Assembly: GCA_019022495.1 (NCBI GenBank) | Contig: JAFEKR010000001.1 | Span: forward strand, 6,262,001-6,326,000 | DNA: 64,000 bases | Reading direction: 5' to 3' | Source: Epichloe hybrida | Lineage: Eukaryota > Ascomycota > Sordariomycetes > Hypocreales > Clavicipitaceae | Shown: positions 1 through 9,984 of the stretch, one piece after another | Position numbering within the stretch: position 1 is the stretch's first letter | Layout: each line of letters opens with the position of its first letter | The notes under the pieces: model-generated | Seen by the model: the letters and a program-made list of their open reading frames with translations, nothing else | Database searches by the model: none | Told to the model about the DNA's origin: nothing | Position numbers and translations under genes: made by a program

Positions 1-278
1 AATCTTCTTGTCAAGATTTACCTTGTCTGCTCACAAGCTCACAACTGCAACGGCGCAACCACATACCGACCGGATTTTCCAGTCCCCCCATCCGCGGGCA
101 GCCCTTTCCAACCTGTTTCCTGTTTCTGTTCGAGACGGAACAAACACCAGCCGAGCCGCCTGCCGCTGTGACGAATTCCTTGCCCCCTCGTTGGCCAATT
201 TCTGCTGAACCAGAAAGCCGTCGTTTGCTCTTGTTCTCGCACGACCCAGCAATGACTGCCACCTTCCCCCTTCACTAG
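1..278. other. Left edge, no gene recognised
   Basis: Moderately GC-rich sequence with short overlapping open frames on both strands and no recognisable protein. It may be the 5' flank of the open frame that begins at 279. Confidence 0.4.
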
Positions 279-998
279 ATGGAGGACCCGTGGACCCCCC
301 GCTGGACGACCGACACGGCCCCGGATCCGTGGACGCCGAGCTCGGACACGGCTCTGACAGTAAAGGGGGACCCCGGGGGCGCGACGACCCCGTTGACGAC
401 TGCTCTCCTCCCGCGGTACCCCGTCGACCTGTCTCATCTGGAGCGCCTCTTCCCCGGAACCAGGACGTGCTCGGCCCAGCCCGCGCGTCTCGCCGACGAG
501 ACCTTCCCATCCATGGTCCATCGCATTTCGCGCCTCGGCTCCATCAGAAGGCACGGCGGCGACGACGACGACGTCCGCGTGTCGTGGAAGGATTCACATA
601 CTCGCCGGGCCGTCCTCGCGACTGTCCGGCGATGGATGGAAGAGGACTCCCGGGGGGGTCGCGCCCTGCCTGGAACTGGAAGGAGGCTGGGCCGTGCCGG
701 CGCCGCCATGTTCAACTGGGACTTGGAAGCGCCGGGCGTGCAAATCGGCGAGCTGCTCTCGCGGAAAAGGGGCAGTTCTCACACGACGCGAGACCCCGCT
801 GATACTCGTCGCCACGGCCGGCGCCTGCCCGGGCCAGTGTCTTCGTCGGTTGACGAGGATCGAGACGACGACTGGGGTGAGATGGTGTCTTGTCCAGCGG
901 TAGATGCGCCCGTCGTCGACATCCATGACCACCGCGACGACGAGATTGTACAAGGCGTGGTAAGGGGTCTGCCCAATCTGTCGTACATGTTGAGATGA
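279..998 (+). CDS. Uncertain hypothetical protein, 239 aa
   Basis: A GC-rich stretch is open for 240 codons from an ATG to a TGA. The translation is rich in Arg, Asp and Pro, contains a run of four Asp (GGDDDDVRV), and shows no domain, signal peptide or membrane segment that I recognise. Several other frames, including one on the opposite strand, are open over the same bases, as expected from high GC alone. It could be a lineage-specific gene, an exon of a gene running off the left edge, or chance. Nothing in the neighbourhood supports a function. Confidence 0.2.
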   Translation: MEDPWTPRWTTDTAPDPWTPSSDTALTVKGDPGGATTPLTTALLPRYPVDLSHLERLFPGTRTCSAQPARLADETFPSMVHRISRLGSIRRHGGDDDDVRVSWKDSHTRRAVLATVRRWMEEDSRGGRALPGTGRRLGRAGAAMFNWDLEAPGVQIGELLSRKRGSSHTTRDPADTRRHGRRLPGPVSSSVDEDRDDDWGEMVSCPAVDAPVVDIHDHRDDEIVQGVVRGLPNLSYMLR

Positions 999-1640
999 GA
1001 GAAACCAGACTTGGGGGGGGGGGGGGGCGCCGGATAAAATATGCATAGCTAGATGGGGCATTTTTTTTGTACATTACCTTGCGCCGTGCCTCGGACGTTA
1101 GGTCGAAAAGACGTTCCGTTTCGGAGGTCCGGCGTCATTACGGCGAGGCGTAGCACCACCTTGAGGAAGCGTCTTGTTGGTGGACACGGCGACGTCACTG
1201 AGCGCGGCCATTACACCTTGCGCGTTGCACGCATGTCTTGTCATGTTGTGCCAATCCAAGTATATTCAAACTGTTGTGCAGCTGGCCTCATCCGTCATGA
1301 AACCAATTACTTGAATGCAAAAAAAAAAAAAAAAAAAAAAAAAAAGAAAACAACCCTCGAGGTATATCAAAAAACAATGCAAGACCACCTAGACTCGTCA
1401 GTCAGCCATGATGCCTCCAAATCAGTACTTCGCTGTGCTTCAACGCCAGGCAATGCACGCCAAGTCCAAACACCCGTTCCCAGAATCCCAGGCACGTCTA
1501 CAATAATTCGTAACCTGCACAGCTCCTGGTACAATTTGCACGTATGCAAACATTCTTCCCTCATCAGTCCTCAGTCCTCAGTCCTCAGTCCTCAGTCCTC
1601 AGTCCTCAGTCCTCAGTCCTCAGTCCTCAGTCCTCAATCC
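999..1640. other. Intergenic, with poly-G, poly-A and heptamer repeats
   Basis: No gene is visible. The stretch holds a run of about 17 G near 1012-1027, a run of about 26 A (1320-1345) and the heptamer array at its right end. It corresponds to the 3' side of the minus-strand histidine kinase. Confidence 0.5.
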
Positions 1641-1641
1641 T
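1565..1641. repeat. Heptanucleotide tandem repeat (CAGTCCT)
   Basis: Ten perfect head-to-tail CAGTCCT units are followed by one variant unit (CAATCCT). The variant unit ends on the first base of the TGA stop of the minus-strand histidine kinase, so the array forms the very start of that gene's 3' untranslated region. A 7-bp unit would change frame on expansion if it moved into the coding region. Confidence 0.95.
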
Positions 1642-4600
1642 CAGCTCAACCCACTCGAGGCCAATATCTGTTTTAGTTCCTTGAGCTTGACCGGCTTGGT
1701 TAGAAACAAGTCGATCCCGCAAGCAAACGCCTCCTGCTGTGCCTCCGCTGATGCCAAGCCTGTCAGAGCAAAAATGGTGCATGCCTCGAGCTTGGCATCC
1801 CTTTCTTGCTGTCGAATGAGACAAGCAGCCTCGAAACCGCTCATGATGGGCATGGAAAGGTCCATAAAGATGCATGTGTATGCACCGGCGCCTTGTCGAA
1901 ACGCCTCCACCGCTTCCTTTCCATTGCAGACTGCGTCGTGCGGGTGACCTATCTTTTTCATACATGACGATAGGATCTTGAGGTTGATTGGGTTGTCGTC
2001 AACGAGGAGGAACCGATCTCGAGACAACGAATCCTTGGTTGAATCGACTGCCTCGGCGGGCGGTGTGCTAAAGCTTGGTGTTGTGAGTGGCGTCGATGGC
2101 GTGACGGCTTCATCGGGAGGAGCTTCAACAAACGGAGACTCGTCGATTGGGGACCCTTGACCAAGCGACTGATCACTCACAAGCCCCTGGTCGATTGCTA
2201 GCATCCCTTGGCTCAGCTCCGTCTCTGGCGGAATCAGCTTCATGGATACACTTGGGGCAGCCTGCTCACTCTCACGTTCTAGACTAGATGCCAGCACCCT
2301 AGCCAGCTTTCGAGGTCCCATGCTGAAGCACAATGTTAGCGAACGGAGGAGCTATCACGAGAGAGGAATACAGGGGACAGAAACTTACGGCTGGGAGCTA
2401 AACTCAAGAAGCCCGCTCCGTGACGAATTCTTGTGTCTCGACTCGACTACTCTCGCCATTGCGGCATTGCGACAAATCACAACAGCGGGCGTATTCGGCG
2501 CAAGCGTCTCTCCATCTAGATGCGCGTCGCCGCAAATCACTAGATCCGGTTTTGTTGTGGCATCCGCTGAAGCTTCCAAGACCGTCATATGCAGCCAGTC
2601 GCGGCAAATGGCCACCAGCGCGGCATGCTCGTCGAACCGCTTGCCGATGCCTGGGGCACCCAGATCTCGATCTCGAGTCTCAGAATGCCCGCTCTTGAAG
2701 CCGACAACAGAGACGCGCAAACCCCTGAGCATGCCGACATGCCGCTCGAACTCGACGTTTTCAGAGAGCTCCTCGTTCCCATCTGGAGCCGCCACTAGTG
2801 ATGACGGCACTTTGGGAGATGAGGCCACCTCTAGGAGCAATTCGACCATGATGATTGTTCCGCTGCCGACGCTACTTTGCACCTTTATTCGCCCGCCGAG
2901 TCCCGAAACGATTTTTTTGACAAGACTCAAGCCAAGACCAACACCAGGGCTTAACCGATCTTCTTGTGAAAAAGGCACAAACAAGTGGTTTTTGAGGTAC
3001 TCCTCACTGATACCCTTGCCGGAGTCTGACACAGTCAAACAGACATTTCGAAAGTCGCGACGCGCACGTGCACGGCCGGGATATGGCGGGCTTGTCCGTT
3101 GCCTCAGCGTCACTTCAATGAAGCCTTTGGCCGTGTACTTGAGCGAGTTTCCCAGCAAGTTCATAATGACACGTCGCAGAGCACCAGCTTGTGTGTGAAA
3201 CACCCAGTCCACGTTGGGCTCAACGTCTAGGCTAACAACGACCTCGCTCGACTGCGGATCCATTGATCCATTGTCCATGGCGACATGCATGCGGTCGAGT
3301 CGTCGCAGAGCAGCTCGATCGGCCTCGACGGATGATGTCCTGGCGGCGTGTGCAACAATGAGTTTCTGGTACGTGTGTCCGGCGAAGACGCTTTCGATTA
3401 CCTCTTCGGCCAGAGCGTCCACGGCGACATTTGTCGTGATGCTCATCATGCCTGCTTCGACAGACTTGTTTGCCCGGCGATCGGCGCGGAGGTCGCGTTT
3501 GCTGTCGCGGCCCCCCGAAGCTCTTGCATGTCGCGGCGAGGCTTCCGTGTTGAAGTTGTTGATCTTGGCCCAGTGGAGCAAGTGGTCGACAGTATCCAGC
3601 AACGTGCGGCCGCATGTCTCGACAGTGCGCAAGACATCCCGTTGAAACCGATCGAGGGCTGAGTCGTGCAGCATCTCCACACCCAACACCACGCCGTGCA
3701 GCGGCGAGCGCAATTCGTGTGACAGGGAACTCAGCATGTCCATCTTGGACTTGTCCGCCATTGTTGCCTTGAGACGCGAGACCTCGGACATGACAATGGT
3801 TCCAAAGGCGATGAGATAACTCAACTCGCCCTTGGAGCTAAACACACGACCCCGCGCCTTGGTGTATGCAAACGTGCCAGCAGAGAAGCGCTGGGTCGAG
3901 GGATCCCACACAGGTGCGAACGCGATGCACCGCGCAGCTGGCAGCATTCGCATGAGCATTTCCTGCTCGCTCTGCTTCATCCGCGACCGCTTGGCCAGCC
4001 GCCGTTTCCGATGAGCCTCGTGTGGTGTCGCTGGGGCATCTTGGTCGGCCGACGCCTCCTCGCTTGAGAAATCACTCGACTGCACTGCACCACTCTCGTT
4101 GAAATTGAAGATGGTGCCTTTCGGGTACCGCCGCAGAAGCCTGCGCAGTAACTGTTGTGGCAACTTGAGGGGGTGGTGGGATGCAGAATCGTCCTGCGTC
4201 GTCGATAACGACATGCTTGAAAAGCCGAGCACCGGGGCAAACGGTTCACCGCTGCTGTCGTTTTCGTTGCCGCTCGAAAAGGTGCGTGACGGGCGTTCAT
4301 CGCTGCCGGAAGACGACGAGGATGAAGACGAAGAAGAGCTTGTGGCGCTTGCGCTGCGAAAATCGGATGCGCTGGCGCCGCCGAAGGACGTAACACTAGC
4401 GCCCAGGAAAACGAGGCCTTCGACATCCAAGGAGCTGCAGAGGGCTTTTGCAGCTTTGGTGTAGATTTTTCGTATCTTGGCTGCCACGTCGTCGTTCTCG
4501 CCTGCGCTCTTGCCAGTGGACTCGGCCGATGCTGTTAGAGCGCGCATCTGCGATGTTGACAATTTTGCTACGGCAGGCAGCGTGCCATGATGGTCTGATA

Positions 4601-5474
4601 CATCTTCCCCTTCTCCAATGCTGGCAGCACCTGCGGGAGGAGGAGGAAGAGGCGCCTTCTGCGGCTTCATGCCCGTTGCAAGAACGCTTGGTGTTGCTGA
4701 GTCGTGGACACGTGCGTGGCCGTCATCGCTGCTCGGCAGCACATCAAACCTGTTCTTAGTCAAGGTTGTGGATCCATCGATGAAACTACTGATTCCACGA
4801 ACCATGCGCTCTGTTCGACCATGTGACTGCGTTGCTCGTTTCGACTTTAGGTGGCCCATGATGATTTTTGACAGCTCCCACATGAAACGCGTGTCGTTAG
4901 CTGCTAGTCCAGAACGAGGCTCATCGTCAAAGACACAGAACACGCCGATATTGACTCCATGATTTGTTCGTATAGGGACACCGGCATAGAATCGACATTG
5001 AGGCCAGTCGGATTTCACAAACGACCGGTCGGCAAAACGCGGGTCAGCTGCTAAATCGTTGACTACTGACACTGGCAAAGTCTCATTCCCAGACTCGGTA
5101 TCCTCGACTGGCGCGGGAGCGGCAGTAAGGACATACTCGCAGATTCCGTGGCTTCTAGGTATGGCAGTGCCTGAAAGCCAGAGAGGGGTTTTACCGGCAG
5201 GATGCGTTGGTTGCAAGCTGAGATCAGGCGTGGCTTCGGCGACAATGTACTGGTTCGCTGTGTCGAATAAGGAAATGAGGGCGCGTGAGGTCTTGAGTCG
5301 CAAGACGGCAAGCTGAGCAAAAGCCGTCAGAGCAGAGTCTGGTGACGAACGAAGCTGCGAGGCCGAAATAGGGTCGTCGGTGAAGTTGTGAACGGTACTT
5401 TGGATGAGGTTCGAATCGTATCGAAATGTTTCTCGTTCGCGAGCCGCCTCGGAGACGTCGACTAGGGCGACCAT
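1641..5474 (-). CDS. Hybrid sensor histidine kinase (GAF-HisKA-HATPase-REC)
   Basis: Two exons (5474..2389 and 2322..1641) joined across a 66-bp GTAAGT...CAG intron give about 1255 aa. The N-terminal 40-210 region looks like a GAF domain. Low-complexity Ser-rich linkers follow. The H-box (SHELRSPLHG) places the phospho-accepting His near residue 586. An N-box-like MNLLGNSLKYT, a G1 box (DSGKGIS) and a G2 box (GVGLGLSLV) mark the ATPase domain. The C-terminal receiver starts with LLVDDNPINLK, with the acceptor Asp in FMDLSMP near residue 1183 and the conserved Lys in LTKPVK. The order is that of fungal hybrid kinases feeding an HPt/response-regulator phosphorelay, here with a probably cytosolic GAF input and no membrane segments. 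All key residues are present, so it looks functional. Its upstream region is cut short by a transposon 246 bp before the ATG. Confidence 0.93.
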
Positions 5475-5556
5475 GATGCAGCACGAGAGCAGAGCATCCC
5501 AAGGCTGTGCAAATTTATGGCGGCTGCTTTATAGTGATGTTGCTATTATGGCTCTC

Positions 5557-5587
<31 letters not shown>

Positions 5588-5719
5588 ATGTTGCTGCAGG
5601 TTCACGCCCCGGGCCACGCTCACGTCGACGTACGTAGTCCGTCATGAGGGCAATCGCCTGTGTGACCTCAGGTGCGCGGGCGGCCATAGGCGGTGGCGCT
5701 TGGGGCGCCCTGGGCTCTG
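5475..5719. promoter_or_regulatory. Truncated upstream region of the histidine kinase
   Basis: This is all the native-looking sequence left between the kinase start codon and the transposon target duplication. It holds a hexamer repeat and no obvious TATA box. Upstream regulatory elements, if any, now lie more than 16.6 kb away, to the right of the element nest. Confidence 0.5.
5557..5598. repeat. GTTGCT hexanucleotide repeat
   Basis: Five perfect GTTGCT units (5557-5586) are followed by a degenerate unit. They lie in the 5' untranslated/promoter zone of the histidine kinase. Confidence 0.9.
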
Positions 5720-5728
5720 CATCAAAGG
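5720..5728. repeat. Left 9-bp target site duplication (CATCAAAGG)
   Basis: CATCAAAGG directly precedes the left terminal inverted repeat. The same nine bases follow the right one at 22401-22409. Nine bases is the usual duplication length of Mutator-like elements. The border could shift by one or two bases because of the adjoining G run. Confidence 0.9.
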
Positions 5729-5784
5729 GGGTCACTAAACGCGCATACCTCCTTTTTTAAATGCGCATACCCCCTTAGTCCTAA
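5729..5784 (+). repeat. Left terminal inverted repeat of the MULE
   Basis: The 56-bp arm starts GGGTCACTAAACGCGC and ends at CTTAGTCCTAA. It matches the reverse complement of 22345-22400 with one visible difference, A for G after the T run. It contains two direct copies of GCGCATACC about 20 bp apart. Confidence 0.95.
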
Positions 5785-7941
5785 TCCGGAAGGACGGTCT
5801 CCACACCTACTTTTGGTGTGGCTTATATCTGTTGATTTTTACTGTTAACGGAAAGGCGTATATATATAATGTTTAAAGGTATTAATATTATTAAAAAAGC
5901 TAGTATTAAAGCTATTATGACTACCCTAATGGTAGATTGTACAGAATAAATCGGATTTGACTTATAGGTGGCTTAGAGAGATTGTTATAAAATGCTTGAC
6001 TTGGTGTTAGTGTAAATACAGGCGTTAGAGTAGTAAAGCCTGCTTCTACTAACTATATTAGATAACTTTATGTTAATCTTAATTATAAGGCTAAAATTAC
6101 GCTTATAGTAGCCTGCTATAAGCTTATAAGAGCTTTAACAAGGGCGTCAACTTACGTAGCTAGGCTAGCTAGGGTATTACGTTACCTACCGCGGCTATGG
6201 TATGTAATTCTACCGTGGCTTAAAGCTATAGATATTAATATGCCCCTGCCACTGTGGCCTAAAGCTAGTGTTAATACCTGTAATACCTATGATGCCTGTA
6301 ATAACTGTAATATAGCAAGCTTAATAGCTAATCTGTTCCTTCCCTTAGCTACTACCCAAGCCTATTCTATTATATTATAAATCCTACCTATACCTAAAAC
6401 TATTCTAGGTATAGTGTAAGGGCTGTTGCAGGCCTGCTGTTGCCTTCCTATATTATTAGGGTTAAGCTTAATATCTATTGTAATTTAAGCCTGCTGCTTA
6501 TCTATAATTAGCTTAAGCCACTAATAATAGTTAAAGTGAGTTAGAAGAAGTCTGCCGCTACTCTCTAATATAGTAGTAATTATATAGCTACAAGGGATCC
6601 TAAACTGTGATATAAATAAATAACTATATGAGGTCCTAGGCGATTTACCTTCTTATTTATCCTTTGCCTTCTAATATTACTAAATAACCTAATTAATTAG
6701 AAACTAGCCTAATTTATAAGCTAAAAGATAAATAATTAGGTAATTATCCCAATCAATTTAGCGTCTCTTTAACTCTTTATTAAATTTCGTAGAAAAGGAA
6801 GCCTAGTAGCTCTGAATAAGGTGCTAAATGCGTTCCTAGAGCATATATAAATCAACAAATCGTAGCTTATAATTTACCTTTAAATTACTATGAGTTCCTT
6901 TAGTGCAAGAGGTACTTAATATACTGAAGTTTCTATTTATATTAACAGAGAAAGCTACCTATTTATAGCGCTATTATAGATATGTTGAATTAAGGTAGGT
7001 AATAATCTCTAATTATAAGGTTAGTAAGGGCGTACCTTATTAAAGGTACCTAAGCTAAACTAACCTTCCTACTCTCTAAATTAGTCTTTAAGCTAACCCT
7101 AGTGCTCCTAAAATTCAGCCTTAGTGGCCGCGAACATCACGATGCGCCATGTATTACAAATACTAGAAGCCATAAGCGGTGTATCTTTAATATTATGAAT
7201 AATAGGCTTTCTAAGGGTACTAGTAATAGATTAGTCTATTACTAGTGCTATCTCTACTAGCATAGAACTAAATTCAATAATATAATCTTCTTCGTTATTC
7301 TAGGGTTAATTAGCATTATTAATTAGGTTATTATGAGGGCATGCCTAGCGTGAAGTTAGCATCCTTTTGCGTGCTAGCGGCTCTAGGATATCATAGTTAT
7401 TAAGGTTTCCTTGCTACTTCTTTGTAATATTAACTATAATATTCTATAGTAAATACTAGCAGCATATTTGCTATTAGGCTAATAGAAAGGTATTCTGGAG
7501 ACTAGCTTTAAGAGCTTTATTAAAATCTGTAATAATAACGCTTAGCATCTTAATACTAGTGGCCTTTATAGCTAGCCTAAGGTGCTTTAAAAGCTAGCTA
7601 TAGGCTGCTTTATCTTCTTTAGTAGCAAGGCTAAAGGTAACACTAAATGTTATATATAAAGATATAATGCTAGTGACTTATAATAAGGGTAGATTAAAGC
7701 GGTTAACCTTATATATGTTATCTATTTATAAAAGCTTAGGGTTTTGCTTCTATTACTAAATTAAATCTTTATATACCTAGAATACTTGTAAAAGCTTGCT
7801 AGAAGCGTCTTGATTGAATTTCTTATAAAAAATACGCTTATTAGTATCTAATAGATTAATAAACTTCTGTGTTAATATTCTAGGGTTATAAAGCGTAAGT
7901 TATAGCTAACGCTAGATAAAAAATATATCTAAACCTATAAT
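5785..7941. pseudogene. RIP-degraded left body of the MULE
   Basis: AT-rich sequence without open frames. Only the right part (7400-7780) can be read as transposase. The rest presumably held the transposase C-terminus and 3' flank, because the gene runs on the minus strand. Confidence 0.6.
7400..7780 (-). pseudogene. MULE transposase remnant
   Basis: Read on the minus strand with stops ignored, the frame gives IDNIYKVNRFNLPLL, then TSIISLYITFSV, KEDKAAYS, VIITDFNKAL and a C-terminal C-x-YLL-x-NI. This is the pattern of the MULE transposase core of fungal elements: a D-x2-YKTNRF first-aspartate motif, the VIVTDR-x-AL second-aspartate motif, and a CRWH-like motif that is destroyed here. Stops stand where Trp, Gln or Arg codons would be expected, which is what C-to-T and G-to-A changes produce. 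Not functional. Confidence 0.8.
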
Positions 7942-7946
7942 ATAGA
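7942..7946. repeat. Left 5-bp target duplication (ATAGA) of the retroelement composite
   Basis: ATAGA directly precedes the TGTAAG start of unit X. The same five bases follow the CTCACA end of element A at 21685-21689. Five bases is also the duplication length of element B. Confidence 0.75.
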
Positions 7947-8520
7947 TGTAAGAGACCTAGAAGGTGTGCTAGGAATCCTAATAGACCAAAAGATCCGCCA
8001 ATGCTAGCCGTTGCTAACATTGCACCTTACAATCAGTTATAAGGCCTGTCACCTAGGGCCTCAGTCTCTATCGGGTCCCGTACACAGCGCCTCACAACTA
8101 TCCCTTCCCTTCTAGAGGCTCGCCCCGAGCCACTCTTTGGTCTCGCTAGTACGTAACCTTCTAAGGGATTAGGCCCGGACCTCCGTGGCCTCTGAGATAA
8201 TCTAACCAATTGCGAACCCCCAAGGCCTAGCACTTACGTGCCTGCCCTGTGAGCCTGACGTAAGCTGCCTAGCCTAGCGATCAATCCCGGACCTTGCGGG
8301 ATTCAAACCCTGCGGGATTCGAACCTAGGACTAGCCCAGCCAGAAGACCCGAAACGGCTAGCATAATTGTAAGAGACCTAGAAGGTGTGCTAGGAATCCT
8401 AATAGACCAAAAGATCCGCCAATGCTAGCCGTTGCTAACATTGCACCTTACAATCAGTTATAAGGCCTGTCACCTAGGGCCTCAGTCTCTATCGGGTCCC
8501 GTACACAGCGCCTCACAACT
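7947..8520. mobile_element. GC-rich repeat unit X (LTR-like direct repeats around 268 bp)
   Basis: An identical 153-bp sequence occurs at 7947-8099 and 8368-8520, separated by 268 bp. Each copy begins TGTAAG and carries CTCACA three bases from its end, close to the TGTGAG/CTCACA termini of the adjacent gypsy LTRs. The unit therefore resembles a tiny LTR-internal-LTR element (TRIM-like) with 150-153-bp repeats. Unlike its surroundings it is GC-rich and scarcely mutated. The internal part has no coding capacity but contains two tRNA B-box-like motifs on the minus strand. A local tandem duplication with a 421-bp period is an alternative. Confidence 0.6.
8305..8335 (-). other. tRNA B-box-like motifs inside unit X
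   Basis: On the minus strand GGTTCGAATCCC and the related GGTTTGAATCCC occur within about 30 bp. The first matches the RNA polymerase III B-box (T-loop) consensus. No complete tRNA cloverleaf is visible, so this may be a tRNA-derived piece or a SINE-like promoter fragment. Confidence 0.4.
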
Positions 8521-8708
8521 GAGAACAAAGGGATAGCTAGGCAAGAGGTATGGGGGCGTTCGTATATTGACTGAAGCTTGCTAGGTCTGAGTGTGTTGTG
8601 CGTGCGAGTTACTGACTTATAGCTAGTGGCTCGCTAGTGTCACGTAGACCTAGCCCTATAGCGTGGTGCGCTAGCGGGGTGCACTTATGTTATAAGTGGG
8701 ACCTTATA
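8518..8708 (-). repeat. Left LTR of element A (3' LTR in coding sense)
   Basis: A 191-bp copy that matches the split right LTR. Its first 120 bases are nearly free of RIP-type changes, while its end (TTATAAG...CCTTATA) is mutated from what was probably TTGTGAG...CCTCACA. Its first three bases read ACT, where the other LTRs begin TGT or its mutated form TAT. Confidence 0.85.
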
Positions 8709-8929
8709 ATTATCCCCCTACTTATAGCCAGGCTCCTAAATGGCTTTCCCTAGCCTTAATATAGCTGTTTGCTAACTAGCTAATAATAAAAATAATAATA
8801 AATAAATTAGTTAGCTTTATAATATAAATTTTATTACGACTTACTATTATATTACTTCCTTTTTCTCCTTATAACTCCAGACTATTCTAATTAATTTTAA
8901 TTAGACTTTATTTACCCTAACTTATTACA

Positions 8930-9960
8930 TACCTGTCCTTACTATTTTATTATAGAAGCTAATGCTATTTGCTTCTATAAGTGCTCTTGTATACACTGCT
9001 TGCGTACTAGCTACGCTAACTTTAAGAGGCACCTGCTAATTAAGGCTACTTTACTAAGGATTATATATAGTTTTCCTTGTTCTTTACTTAGGAGTAGCGC
9101 TACTAGGGACAAGTAGTTAAAGCGTTATCTCTAATATAATAAGCGTGGCAATACCTATAAGACAGTGAGTTGCTTAGTATTCCGTTACTATACGCTTCTA
9201 ACTCGCTAACTTTTCTATACTAGGCTATAGTAATAATAGCTAGTGACTTTTCTAACCTAATGGTTATTTATAAGTAGGTATAAGCCCTTATAGGCGCTAC
9301 TATTTCCGCCCTGAATAAAGAGAGTGTTAGTGTTTTTTTAGAGGAGACTTACTATAGCTTCGCTAAGTGTGTCCTTAACTTAGTTATAGGATTTAACTAT
9401 ACAAACACCTTACACTACATTACCTTTAGGTTAACTAGTGCTATAAAGGCATATTAAGTCTATTAAATCCTAACCTAATTACTTATTATTTACTAACCTT
9501 TCTATGTAGGCCGCCTCTATTTCTTACTAAAGCTATCTGGTTTCTTAGTAGTAATTATAAGTTACCTTAGTAGCCGCGGCCCTATTCCCCCCTCTTCTAG
9601 TTTGCCCTTAGCTTTTTATTATTTATTTACTAGGGCTTTACTAATATTTTAATAGGAGAACCTAGAGGATGCTATAGCTATATAAGAAGCGCGTATAGTT
9701 CTTTAGCTCTATTTATTAGATCTAGGCTATGTTACCTAGGCTATAGTAGTGCACTACTTCTTCTATGCTATAGAGGAGGTGATTTAGGCTAATAAGAATA
9801 AGGCGGAGTATGGGTTTATTAATAGCAAGGTTATCTCCTATCTAGGGGCTATAATAGAGGGTTTTCCAGTTGCTTTACCTACGCTTTAGGCGCTATTTCC
9901 CTTGTCTTTTTGTAATATAACGCAGGCCTCTAGGTAGAATTTTTAGGCAACTAATAATAT
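8930..9960 (+). pseudogene. Degenerate accessory reading frame of element A, antisense to pol
   Basis: On the plus strand a broken frame can be followed, with stops mainly at expected Gln codons. Landmarks are KCSCIHCLRTSYANFKRH, EETYYSFAKCVLNLVIGFNYTN and IIEGFPVALPTL. The same landmarks occur in the same order in element B. The N-terminal C-x-C-x2-C/Y pattern suggests a small metal-binding motif, but I do not recognise the family and claim no function. It lies between the chromodomain end of pol and the left LTR, on the opposite strand to gag-pol. Confidence 0.6.
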
Positions 9961-9984
9961 TAAGCCTTTACCATAGTAACGTTA

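Noticed and set aside
1641..5474. Phytochrome-type kinase
   Set aside because: A GAF-like domain is present, but no PAS/PHY arrangement or chromophore Cys motif could be recognised.
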